From assembly GCF_001591045.1 (NCBI RefSeq), contig NZ_BCUA01000004.1, positions 33,065-97,064 of the forward strand: a stretch of DNA of 64,000 nucleotides, read 5' to 3'. A model generated the notes under the pieces. The model was not told the DNA's origin. It worked only from the letters and a program-made list of their open reading frames with translations, and did no database searches. The DNA comes from Sphingopyxis granuli NBRC 100800. GTDB taxonomy: Bacteria; Pseudomonadota; Alphaproteobacteria; Sphingomonadales; Sphingomonadaceae. Every line of letters begins with the position of its first letter. The stretch's first letter is position 1. Positions 16,578 through 24,678 of the stretch are shown in pieces. Both the position numbers and the translations under genes were made by a program.

Positions 16578-18454
16578 GTTCGCAAGCAAAGCCAGAAAAA
16601 GAGTTCGCATTCATTGAAGGTGAATCTTTCAATGGTGCGGTAGCTCGCTGGGCGGCCACGGCTTGGGTGGATCGTATGCTCGACCTTACCCGCGCCGCGG
16701 GAGTCAGAAGTTACCTTAGACACACGGCAGCTGGCGCATCCGCAGCGAATATCCGTTGGCTGGCAAAAGAAATGGAGGTTGATCCTCAGGAATTGCACTG
16801 TCGCGCCACACCGCAGGTTAATGGCGACAACGTCACCAATGGGCAACGAGCCTTTTATGGTCTGCTCGTGCCAGCCACCATGATCGAAGGGCTCGCACGC
16901 CGCTATGCTCCTGCAGCATTCTGCTTGCCAAACGGAGAATATCACCGCGCGCTTTGGGACCTTCGCCTCTTTCCCGTCTGCATAGAGACGGGCCAGCCGT
17001 TACAAACTCGATGTCATGACCCGAACTGCGGTAATCGCCGCGTCGGATGGCAGCGCCCACTTGGAATAGCGACCTGCGAACATTGCATGGCCGACCTGTC
17101 TGATGCTCAAGTTGACGCGATCTCACCAACTTTGCTGAACGCACTCAAGCCTGTCGCTGGGTTATTTCAACCTACAATGCGAAGCGCTTCCCTGGCGTTG
17201 CTGCCTCCCGCAATTACATCCGATGGCGGGCAGCTTGCCGTTGACCTTCTGATCCAACTTGTTCCGGTTATTAATCCCGCGCTGACCCACATCCGCAGCG
17301 GATTACATCGGACTGATCCCGTGCAAGCGTGCGAAGCGCTGGTTCAAGCGTGGGATTTGATGAAGGGATGGCCGGACCGCTTCCAGGACTTTGCGTTGAC
17401 CCAAGTGCTGTCGCGCGGGCCCGGACGCGGTGATGGAAATCGAGGGAGAACTGTGCGGTTCCTCAAAATGAAACCCCAGACGACCCGGTCTGCCGCGTTG
17501 GTGGGTCTTGCCACTGGGGTGCGCGAGGCGATCGACTTGCTCGGACCTAATGCCCAAGCGATCTCCTCCTCGACCTGTTCGATCAAGCGTGCTGCTTCCA
17601 TGTTAGGGCTCGGGACGCAAGAAGTGGCAACGCTAAGGCGCCAACAGGCTCTTCGATCACGGCTCGTTCTTAGCGGCTATCGTCTCCAACCTGTCTTCGA
17701 TCGTGCTGAACTCGATCAGCTTGCTGTGGGCATCGCTGGCCGGCAGGGGTTCGCCTCCATCGCCTCTCACCTCGGAATCTCCCATCACGGGGTTGAACAG
17801 CTTGCCGACATGAAACTGATCGAACTTCATGAGCATCCGTTTTTCTTGGAGCGCTACAAGATGCATCAGAGCACGGCAGCATCGTTCATGGAGCTAGAGA
17901 GAACACTAAGGGATCGACAGACTGACCTTTCTCGCGCTTCCAGCATAACGCTTGCTCAGGCAATGAAATCTGTGGGTGGACGGCTCAAACCGTGGGGACC
18001 AGTGATAGCCGAACTGCTCGAGAAACGCATACCATATCAGATTAAAACAGGGCCGGATTCGTTGGTTAGGCGCATTTGCATTCGAGTTACGGATGTAGCG
18101 AGCGTCTCCGAACTCACCTTCAACGCCAGTGCGGTCAGGCGATTTGCCTTCGCTAAAATGATGTCGAAGAAAGATGCGATGGAGGCCCTCAACATAGGTC
18201 CTAGGCAGGGCACTAAATTGTTCGCGCCTGTGGAAACTGAAAAGGGTTGCCGCGCGAAAACAGTCGATATTCAGTGGACGTTGGATCTCGCCGCGCGCTG
18301 CATTTCGGTGGCCGAACTTGCGGCGCGTCGAGGAGTGCCCGCCCGGACAGCGTATTGCGATGCAGTGCGCGCTGACATGCCCTGGCTATGCGAAGCCGGC
18401 TTTTGCCGATCAGCAACCGAAGCAAGATTCCTGCCCCAAGTTCTGACCCGCTGA
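16574..18454 (+). CDS. tniQ: TniQ/TnsD-family target-selection protein
   Basis: TniQ proteins recognise the insertion target and recruit TnsC. The 626-residue product opens with GESFNGAVARWAATAWVDRML, a TniQ-like start, and carries a zinc-finger cluster with RCHDPNCGNR and ATCEHCMADL around residues 150-180. The C-terminal half has several helix-turn-helix-like segments (GFASIASHLGISHHGVEQLA, SVAELAARRGVPARTAYCD), as expected when the protein reads DNA sequence itself in the manner of TnsD rather than working through CRISPR. Length lies between short Cascade-linked TniQ (about 400) and long TnsD. It starts at a GTG overlapping the tnsC stop and ends the operon. Confidence 0.8.
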   Translation: MSSQAKPEKEFAFIEGESFNGAVARWAATAWVDRMLDLTRAAGVRSYLRHTAAGASAANIRWLAKEMEVDPQELHCRATPQVNGDNVTNGQRAFYGLLVPATMIEGLARRYAPAAFCLPNGEYHRALWDLRLFPVCIETGQPLQTRCHDPNCGNRRVGWQRPLGIATCEHCMADLSDAQVDAISPTLLNALKPVAGLFQPTMRSASLALLPPAITSDGGQLAVDLLIQLVPVINPALTHIRSGLHRTDPVQACEALVQAWDLMKGWPDRFQDFALTQVLSRGPGRGDGNRGRTVRFLKMKPQTTRSAALVGLATGVREAIDLLGPNAQAISSSTCSIKRAASMLGLGTQEVATLRRQQALRSRLVLSGYRLQPVFDRAELDQLAVGIAGRQGFASIASHLGISHHGVEQLADMKLIELHEHPFFLERYKMHQSTAASFMELERTLRDRQTDLSRASSITLAQAMKSVGGRLKPWGPVIAELLEKRIPYQIKTGPDSLVRRICIRVTDVASVSELTFNASAVRRFAFAKMMSKKDAMEALNIGPRQGTKLFAPVETEKGCRAKTVDIQWTLDLAARCISVAELAARRGVPARTAYCDAVRADMPWLCEAGFCRSATEARFLPQVLTR

Positions 18455-18809
18455 CGCGAGGCATGCTCTCGTTGCTCGTAGTCAGGTGTGTCACTGTGCA
18501 GCAGTCGTCCGACAAGAGTAGGTCCACGGTTTGATCAAACGGTGGCACGTTAAGTCCACGGTATGCAACTTTCGTTCGATGCAAACTTGGAGATATCCAA
18601 GGGAGCGGGTCATCGTTAGTGCAACCGGACATTTCTCTTGGACGTCAACCCCCGCGCCGTGGGTTCTATCGCGACTTCGGGCTATTCGCGAGGCCTCGCC
18701 CGGCCAGGCCGGATCGATGGTGGTGTCGAAGCTGGCAAGGATCGACGGTGCACCTGTTCGTATCGAACCGATTCCCTATTGCCGGTCAGCGATCCCTGAG
18801 CGCTGCAGC
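18455..18809. other. intergenic junction between tniQ and the chromosome
   Basis: No gene is seen in these 355 bases. Features are two direct copies of GTCCACGGT (18522-18530 and 18554-18562), a 12-bp palindrome GTTTGATCAAAC (18529-18540) between them, an imperfect palindrome around GGAGATATCC near 18590, and TCGATGCAA (18576-18584), inverted relative to 9439-9447. Repeats in this place are what the far end of a Tn7-like element would carry, and the flanking alpha/beta hydrolase presents its 3' end here, as TnsD-type targets often do. A GGACA at 18627-18631 is a possible terminus. I could not match it to a partner end or a target duplication. Confidence 0.35.
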
Positions 18810-19481
18810 TCAACCATTCGCGAGGTGTCGGAACGCCGCGTCGAGCGCCGCCATGAGCCGCGCCGGCCGTTCCAGAGGTATCAGATGGCCGGTCCGATCG
18901 ACGATCGTCATCGTCGATTGCGGGATATGCTCGTGCAGCGCCACGCTTTCCTCGACGGACCTCAGCTCGTCATTGGCCGCGACGACGACGAGCGTCGGGC
19001 ACTGGATCTCGCCGAGGCGCGCGGTGTCGTCGTCGCGGCGGAGCCGGGACTGGCGATCGAAGACGTCGCCGCCTAAACGGCTGCTCATCCGCTGAACGCG
19101 CGCAATCAGTTCGTCGCTGCGATGCGCCGGATGAAGGGAGCGGCTGACCGCGCTGCGGCTGAGTTCGCGAAAGCCCGTCCGGCCCAGCCGCGTGGGCGCG
19201 CGCGGGGCGCTGCTGCGGGACGATGTCGCGATCAACGCAAGGCCAAGGACCCGTTCCGGCGCCCGATACGCGATCTGCCGGGCAACATATCCGCCCATCG
19301 AAAAGCCGACCAGCAGGGTGGGTCCGGTCATCGACCGAACGGCGCGGTCCGCCATCGCCTCGATCGAGCCGTCCCGCGTCGTATCGGCATCGACGACATG
19401 GCCGAGACGCGCAAGGCCGGGACGCATATCGCTCCACAGATCGGCGTCGAGCATGAAGCCGGGAAGGAGAAGAATATCCAT
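18810..19481 (-). CDS. alpha/beta-fold hydrolase
   Basis: The 223-residue protein is a small cytoplasmic alpha/beta hydrolase. The nucleophile elbow GFSMGG places the catalytic serine at residue 61. The acid is likely the aspartate in ANDELRS and the base the histidine in GHLIPLE near the C-terminus. The lid between them is short, as in esterases and MhpC-like hydrolases. The substrate cannot be told from sequence. It follows the DUF885 gene on the same strand after 107 bases. Its 3' end faces the transposition island, making it the first recognisable chromosomal gene on this side. Confidence 0.85.
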   Translation of the reverse strand: MDILLLPGFMLDADLWSDMRPGLARLGHVVDADTTRDGSIEAMADRAVRSMTGPTLLVGFSMGGYVARQIAYRAPERVLGLALIATSSRSSAPRAPTRLGRTGFRELSRSAVSRSLHPAHRSDELIARVQRMSSRLGGDVFDRQSRLRRDDDTARLGEIQCPTLVVVAANDELRSVEESVALHEHIPQSTMTIVDRTGHLIPLERPARLMAALDAAFRHLANG

Positions 19482-19588
19482 CGGCCCGCTTTGGCACGGC
19501 CGATGCCCTCCGTCACCAGCGCGACGCGCAGTATCCCATTACCACGCCCTGGGGCGCGGTTTCGGCCGTGCCCTCCGCTGCGCGGCCG

Positions 19589-21289
19589 TCAGTGCGCGCT
19601 GCCGCCCAGCGCCGCCAGCGGGACGTGCCGCCAGAGCTGGCGAATCTCTTCGTCGTGGCCGGTGAGATCGTATCGCAGCAGCGAGACCGGCAGGCGGCCG
19701 GTGTTCATCAGATAATCGTGATAATCGCGGATCGAGAATTTGTCGCCGAGCTGCCGCTTGCGGTCGACGAGCAGCTTCTGCAACTGCATCGCCCCGATCG
19801 TGTAGGTCATCCCATAGCCGGGCGGACGGCGGATATAGATGCCCGCGTCGACGCGCGCGACATTATCGTCGAGATAGGGTGTCCATTCCTTCCAGAAATT
19901 CATCGTCTGCTCGACGCTCATCTCGTTGCGCTGCATCTTCACGTCGCCGATCGTGCGCGCGGCGCGGAACAGGCCGAAGATGTAGATGAGCTCGCGCGTC
20001 CGCGGCCGGTCGTCGAACAGCCCGAGCTGGAGCGCGGTTTCCTCGAGGTAGAAGCCCCACCCCTCGGTCCGCCCGCTGTCGCTGACGAGGCGGCGGATCG
20101 GGTGCGTCACGCGTTTGCCCGTCATGCCGTCGAACCGGTGCCCGGGGAAGGTGGCGTGAAGATGGTCGGGCGAGGCGTCGCGGAACTGCACCTGTTCCCA
20201 GAACATCGGGCCGTTCGGCCGGACGATCCACGGGGCGTTGAAGCCCACCTCCTGATAACTATCCGGAATATAGTCGGGGATCGAGATGATCTCTTCGTCG
20301 CGCAGCCATTTGCGGATCTTGGCGTCGGTCCCGGCGAGCTGCGCCTCATATTCCTCGGCCGATCGGGGCAACTGCAGCTCGGGCAGATTGCGGTTGCGGT
20401 GCCGCTCGGTCGTGTAGTTCGCCCAGTGCCGATCGAGCTCGCGCTCGGCGAGCGTGACGATCTGGTCCGAATCATAGGGCATCAGCCGGACGTTCTTCAG
20501 GAACCAGTCATAGGCGGGCTTGCCGACGCCGGCCTGCGCCGTCATCGTCGGCCGCGATGCGACGAGCCAGTCGCGAAAGCCCGCGATCGCCTTTTGCGCC
20601 GCGTCGATGTCTCCTACCAGAGCGGGCTGCTGTGTCGCGGCACGCCCGCGCAGGTCGGCGAACCAGCCGATCAGCCCCTCGGGCTCCACCGCGCGATAGG
20701 GCATGCCGTGACCGACGCCGTCGCCATGCGACAGGCTGTGGATCGCCAGGTCGGCATAATCGGCAGCGACCGAATCGAGATTGACCCGCGCCTGCGCCAG
20801 ATAGGCGGGAATGGTCCGCAGCCGCGCCCGGAACGCCGTCAGCGCGTCGCCCTTCAGTGGCAGGTCGGTGTAGGCGAGGCGCTGCAGCTCGTCGACATAC
20901 ATGCCCGGATCGCGCGCCCACGGCTTGGTGACGTTGAGCGTGAAGTCCATCAGGTCCATCTGCGCGCGGACGGCCAGATAGTCGACCTGCCGGTGGCGGT
21001 CCCAGCGCGCGACCCCGAAATCGGGCAGCTTCGCCTGAAAGGCGCGCAGCTCGGCGCGGCGCTTCTCGACGGTGGCGGGGCTGTAATCCACGACGCCGTT
21101 CACGGCTGTGGGCGTCTTCCATTCGGTGAAGGCGGCGAACAGTGTGACGAGATCGTCGTAGCTGCCCTGGCCGTCGGGTGGGCTGTCGGGGCCGGGCGCC
21201 GCCTGTTGGGTGGCCGCGGCGGCGACGGGGATCGGGCTGCTCGCGCCCGCCAGCAGCGCCGCGATGGCCAGGATGGGTGCCTTGCGCAT
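19589..21289 (-). CDS. DUF885 family secreted protein, motif-degenerate paralogue
   Basis: The 566-residue protein has a signal peptide (RKAPILAIAALLAGASSPIPV) and the all-helical DUF885 fold, a family resembling zinc metallopeptidases. Active-looking members carry HExxPGH, but here the motif reads HATFPGH at residues 378-384, so the catalytic glutamate is alanine. The downstream EGWGFYLEETALQLG helix is kept. It may be an inactive binding protein or use other ligands. The start at 21289 follows GGGAGGAG; an upstream in-frame start would add 16 residues before the signal peptide. It is divergent from the TonB-dependent receptor. Confidence 0.85.
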   Translation of the reverse strand: MRKAPILAIAALLAGASSPIPVAAAATQQAAPGPDSPPDGQGSYDDLVTLFAAFTEWKTPTAVNGVVDYSPATVEKRRAELRAFQAKLPDFGVARWDRHRQVDYLAVRAQMDLMDFTLNVTKPWARDPGMYVDELQRLAYTDLPLKGDALTAFRARLRTIPAYLAQARVNLDSVAADYADLAIHSLSHGDGVGHGMPYRAVEPEGLIGWFADLRGRAATQQPALVGDIDAAQKAIAGFRDWLVASRPTMTAQAGVGKPAYDWFLKNVRLMPYDSDQIVTLAERELDRHWANYTTERHRNRNLPELQLPRSAEEYEAQLAGTDAKIRKWLRDEEIISIPDYIPDSYQEVGFNAPWIVRPNGPMFWEQVQFRDASPDHLHATFPGHRFDGMTGKRVTHPIRRLVSDSGRTEGWGFYLEETALQLGLFDDRPRTRELIYIFGLFRAARTIGDVKMQRNEMSVEQTMNFWKEWTPYLDDNVARVDAGIYIRRPPGYGMTYTIGAMQLQKLLVDRKRQLGDKFSIRDYHDYLMNTGRLPVSLLRYDLTGHDEEIRQLWRHVPLAALGGSAH

Positions 21290-21751
21290 GGATCGTCTCC
21301 TCCCGTGTATCTGCCGTGACCGGGCCGGCAGTTTCAATTTAGTTCTAAAAACGCGTGAATTTGGTTATGATGTAATGCTTGTGGCGCGAGGTCAAGGGAC
21401 CATTTACTGCTGGGCGGCGGCATCGGTCGCGCCGGGCGAAGGACGGCCGCCGCAGCAAGCGATAGGTGGCGGCGGTCGCGGCGTGGACGGGACGGTCTTT
21501 TCCTGTATGGCTTTGCATATCAATCCATTATCCGGCTTGCATCCCCCGGCGGAGGGGAAAGAATCTCTCGTCCGAGAAGGCTGTCCGTTCCAAAAATGAC
21601 AGTTTTCACATTTTTTTATGGCGCGGAATTGACTGTCGCTTCACATTATGCTCAAAATCACGCAACTGTTCACGGGAATGGCGGTAATCAATGCCGGCGA
21701 CCGTGGAAGTCACAGACGGGTTTCCAGTTCGGGGAGTTTAGGAGCATGGGT
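21290..21751. promoter_or_regulatory. divergent intergenic region, DUF885 / TonB receptor
   Basis: These 462 bases separate two divergently transcribed genes and should hold both promoters. AT-rich stretches lie at about 21335-21380 (toward the minus-strand gene) and 21590-21665 (toward the receptor). TTGACT at about 21631 is a -35 candidate, and TCACATT occurs twice nearby (about 21606 and 21638). No strong palindrome or riboswitch-like structure was recognised. Confidence 0.35.
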
Positions 21752-24595
21752 ATGAAGCGGGTTGCAGGCATTCGGGCGGGATTGCAGGGCGGATCGGCGC
21801 TCTTCCTGTCGATGGCGGTAATGGGGACGGCCATGGCCCAGGCCCCAGTTTCCGAAAATGACGGCATCGCCGACGACAGCGCGGGCATCGTCGTCACCGG
21901 GTCGCGCATTCCGCGCCCCGACGTCGATTCGAACAGCCCGGTCAACGTGGTCGGCGAGAGCGAGATCAAGCTGGCGGCGACGGTCGAGAGCGAGCAGCTC
22001 CTCAACGCGCTGCCGCAGGCCGTCTCGGGGTCGGGCGCGCAGTCCAACTCCGGCAACGGGTCGGCGACGGTCAACCTCCGCAACCTCGGCGCCGTGCGCA
22101 CGCTGGTCCTCCAGAACGGCCGCCGCATCGTCGGCGCGTCGCAGGACGGCGTCGTCGACCTCAACATGATCCCGCCCTCGCTGGTGTCGCGGGTCGAGGT
22201 CGTCACCGGCGGCGCTTCGGCCGTCTACGGTTCGGACGCGATGGCGGGCGTCGTCAACTTCGTCACCAAGGACGATTTCGAGGGACTCGAGATCGGCGGC
22301 TCCTACGGCATCAGCGACGAGGGCGACGCGCAGCGCTACAACGTCGACCTGACCGTCGGCGGCAACTTCGCCGACGGCCGCGGCAATATCGTCTTCCACG
22401 GCAGCTATTACGATCGTGCGATGGTCAAGGGCGCGGCCCGCGATCATGCGGTCGTCTATCTGGCCGACGCCATCGTCGACGGAAAGCCGGTGCTGATCCC
22501 GTCGGGCAACGGTGTGACGCCGCAGGGCACGATCTTCAGCCCGCAGCTGGTTGGCCTCACCGATCCCTATGGCAACACCATCGGCACCGCGGGCATCTTC
22601 TTCGCGCCCGAGGGGTGGCGCGCCTATCGCGCGAGCGACGGGTTCAACGACCGTCCCTACACCAATCTGCAGATGCCGATGCAGCGCTGGCAGGGGTCGG
22701 TCATCGGTCATTACGACGTGACCGACGACGTCACGGCCTTCTGGGAAGGGTCGTACGTCCACAGCAAGATCAACTCGACGCTGGGCGCCGTGCCGATGAG
22801 CAGCTCGGGCTTCATCCCCGGGTTCCAGCTCGACCTGCGCAATCCCTATCTCGCGCCGACGCTGCGCGATTTCCTGAGCGCCAACATGGATGCCGACGGG
22901 GATAATCTGGTTCCTGTGAACATCAACCGGCGTCTGCTCGACGGCGGGTCGCGCACCAGCGACCAGACGCGCGATTTCTATCGCTTCGTCGTCGGCCTGC
23001 GCGGCAATCTGACCGACCGGCTGAAGTGGGAGGTCTTCTACAACCAGGGCGAGACCAAGGTGACCGACGTCCAGGGCGGCGGCGTGCTCATCGACAATTT
23101 CGCCAACGGCTTCCTGACCGATCCGACCGATCCCTACAAGTGCGCGGTCGCCGATCCGAAGTGCGTCGTTCTCAATCCCTTCGGCCTCAATTCGCTGACG
23201 CCGGAGATGATGAACTATATCTACACCGACCTCACCAACATCACGACGATCCGGCAGAAGCAGGCCGGCGCGAGCGTGACGGGGTCGCTCTTCTCGCTGC
23301 CCGCCGGCGACGTCGGCATCGCGCTGGGCGCGGAATATCGCAAGGAAAGCTCCGCCTTCGATCCCGATCAGCTCTATGTGCAGGGCAAGGCGCTGTCGCG
23401 TGCGGCGGGGCTCAGCCCGACCGCGGGATCGTTCGACGTCTCCGAACTCTATGGCGAGCTCTATGTGCCGATCCTCGCCGACATGCCGGGGATCCAGCTG
23501 CTCGCGTTCGAGGGCGGCCTGCGCTACTCCGACTATTCGACCGCGGGCGGGGTCTGGTCGTACAAGCTGGGCGGCGAATATTCGCCGTTCCGCGGCCTGA
23601 AGCTGCGCGGCCTCTATCAGCGCGCGGTGCGTGCGCCGAACGTCGTCGAACTCTATTCGGGTGCGACCAACACGGCGCCGCAGGCGGTCGACTTCTGCAA
23701 CGCGACGCCCGAGCGCACGGCGGCGGAGCGCGACTTCTGCGTCAACTCGCTGGGCGTTCCGGGGGCCGTCATCGACGTGTTCCAGCAGGAAAACCAGCAG
23801 ATCCGCGCGATCACCGGCGGCAATCCGAACCTTCAGGAAGAAACCTCGGACACTTGGTCGGTCGGCGCGGTGGTTCGTCCCGACTTCGTCCCGAACCTTC
23901 AGTTGACGGTGGATTATTACAATATCCGCATCAAGGACGCGATCGGATCGTTCGGCGGCGGCCTGCAGTCGGTGATCAACGCGTGCAATGCCAACATGTC
24001 GATGAGCAACATCTTCTGTCAGCCGCTCAGCAAGCGGACCCCCGACGGTCAGCTCTATGACGTTGCGCTGCTCAACGCGAACATCGCTAACATGAAGGCG
24101 TCGGGCATCGACTATCGTATCGACTACCGGCACAGCCTGGGTTCGGGTAGCCTCAGCTACTATCTGGCGGGCACCTATCTGATCGATTCGATCACGCAGG
24201 GCAGCCCGATCGCGAACCCGGTCAATTGTGCCGGCTTCATCGGCGGCGGCAGCTGTTCGACGGCCAACCCCAAGTGGCGCTTCACGCAGCGCCTGACCTG
24301 GGAAGTCGACAAGCTGCAGCTTTCGCTCCGCCACCGCTTCATCGGTTCCGCGAAGGATGGTCGAATCGCGGGAGCAAAGGCTTCGGGCGCGGCGATTCCC
24401 TTGCTCGCCGTGCCCGAAACCGGCGACGTCCATTACTTCGACCTCAGCGCCAACTATGACGTGATGGACAATTTCAGCTTCTTCGCGGCGGTCGACAATC
24501 TGTTCGACCGTGATCCGCCCTACTACCTCTACGAGCGTGAAACCTACGACGCCATCGGTCGCCGGTTCACGATCGGGTTCCGGGCGAACTTCTGA
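21752..24595 (+). CDS. TonB-dependent outer-membrane receptor
   Basis: The 947-residue protein imports a large substrate across the outer membrane using TonB energy. It has a signal peptide ending near AMAQAP, a TonB-box-like IVVTGSR shortly after it, a plug domain (VNLRNLGAVRTLVLQNGRR, GGASAVYGSDAMAGVVNFVT) and a long beta-barrel ending in FRANF with the terminal phenylalanine typical of barrel proteins. The plug style is that of the large sphingomonad and Caulobacter receptor group. The ATG at 21752 is best spaced from GGAG at 21741-21744. The following genes encode secreted peptidases and a transporter, so peptides or a peptide-like compound are the likely substrate. Confidence 0.92.
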   Translation: MKRVAGIRAGLQGGSALFLSMAVMGTAMAQAPVSENDGIADDSAGIVVTGSRIPRPDVDSNSPVNVVGESEIKLAATVESEQLLNALPQAVSGSGAQSNSGNGSATVNLRNLGAVRTLVLQNGRRIVGASQDGVVDLNMIPPSLVSRVEVVTGGASAVYGSDAMAGVVNFVTKDDFEGLEIGGSYGISDEGDAQRYNVDLTVGGNFADGRGNIVFHGSYYDRAMVKGAARDHAVVYLADAIVDGKPVLIPSGNGVTPQGTIFSPQLVGLTDPYGNTIGTAGIFFAPEGWRAYRASDGFNDRPYTNLQMPMQRWQGSVIGHYDVTDDVTAFWEGSYVHSKINSTLGAVPMSSSGFIPGFQLDLRNPYLAPTLRDFLSANMDADGDNLVPVNINRRLLDGGSRTSDQTRDFYRFVVGLRGNLTDRLKWEVFYNQGETKVTDVQGGGVLIDNFANGFLTDPTDPYKCAVADPKCVVLNPFGLNSLTPEMMNYIYTDLTNITTIRQKQAGASVTGSLFSLPAGDVGIALGAEYRKESSAFDPDQLYVQGKALSRAAGLSPTAGSFDVSELYGELYVPILADMPGIQLLAFEGGLRYSDYSTAGGVWSYKLGGEYSPFRGLKLRGLYQRAVRAPNVVELYSGATNTAPQAVDFCNATPERTAAERDFCVNSLGVPGAVIDVFQQENQQIRAITGGNPNLQEETSDTWSVGAVVRPDFVPNLQLTVDYYNIRIKDAIGSFGGGLQSVINACNANMSMSNIFCQPLSKRTPDGQLYDVALLNANIANMKASGIDYRIDYRHSLGSGSLSYYLAGTYLIDSITQGSPIANPVNCAGFIGGGSCSTANPKWRFTQRLTWEVDKLQLSLRHRFIGSAKDGRIAGAKASGAAIPLLAVPETGDVHYFDLSANYDVMDNFSFFAAVDNLFDRDPPYYLYERETYDAIGRRFTIGFRANF

Positions 24596-24678
24596 GTGGA
24601 AAGGCACCGGCCGCGGCGGCATCATTCCGTCGCGGCCGGGCCGCCGTGCGAAGTGCGTTCAAGCTGGGGTTGCGATAG

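Noticed and set aside
9500..18454. CRISPR-associated transposon
   Set aside because: No CRISPR-like direct repeats with spacers and no Cas5/6/7/8 or Cas12 gene were seen in the window; TniQ is long and has its own DNA-binding segments.
9373..18631. Transposon ends at TGTCACG (9373) or TGTCG (9435) and GGACA (18631)
   Set aside because: The terminal trinucleotides fit a Tn7-like pattern, but flanking 5-mers do not match as a target duplication and the inner repeats agree over only about nine bases.
19482..19588. Coding sequence between the alpha/beta hydrolase and the DUF885 gene
   Set aside because: Frames here are extensions or shadows of neighbours; only 107 bases are free, with no ribosome site.
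21710..24625. Long open frame on the minus strand opposite the TonB-dependent receptor
   Set aside because: It is an antisense shadow in a GC-rich gene; no domain, no ribosome site, and the receptor on the plus strand is unambiguous.
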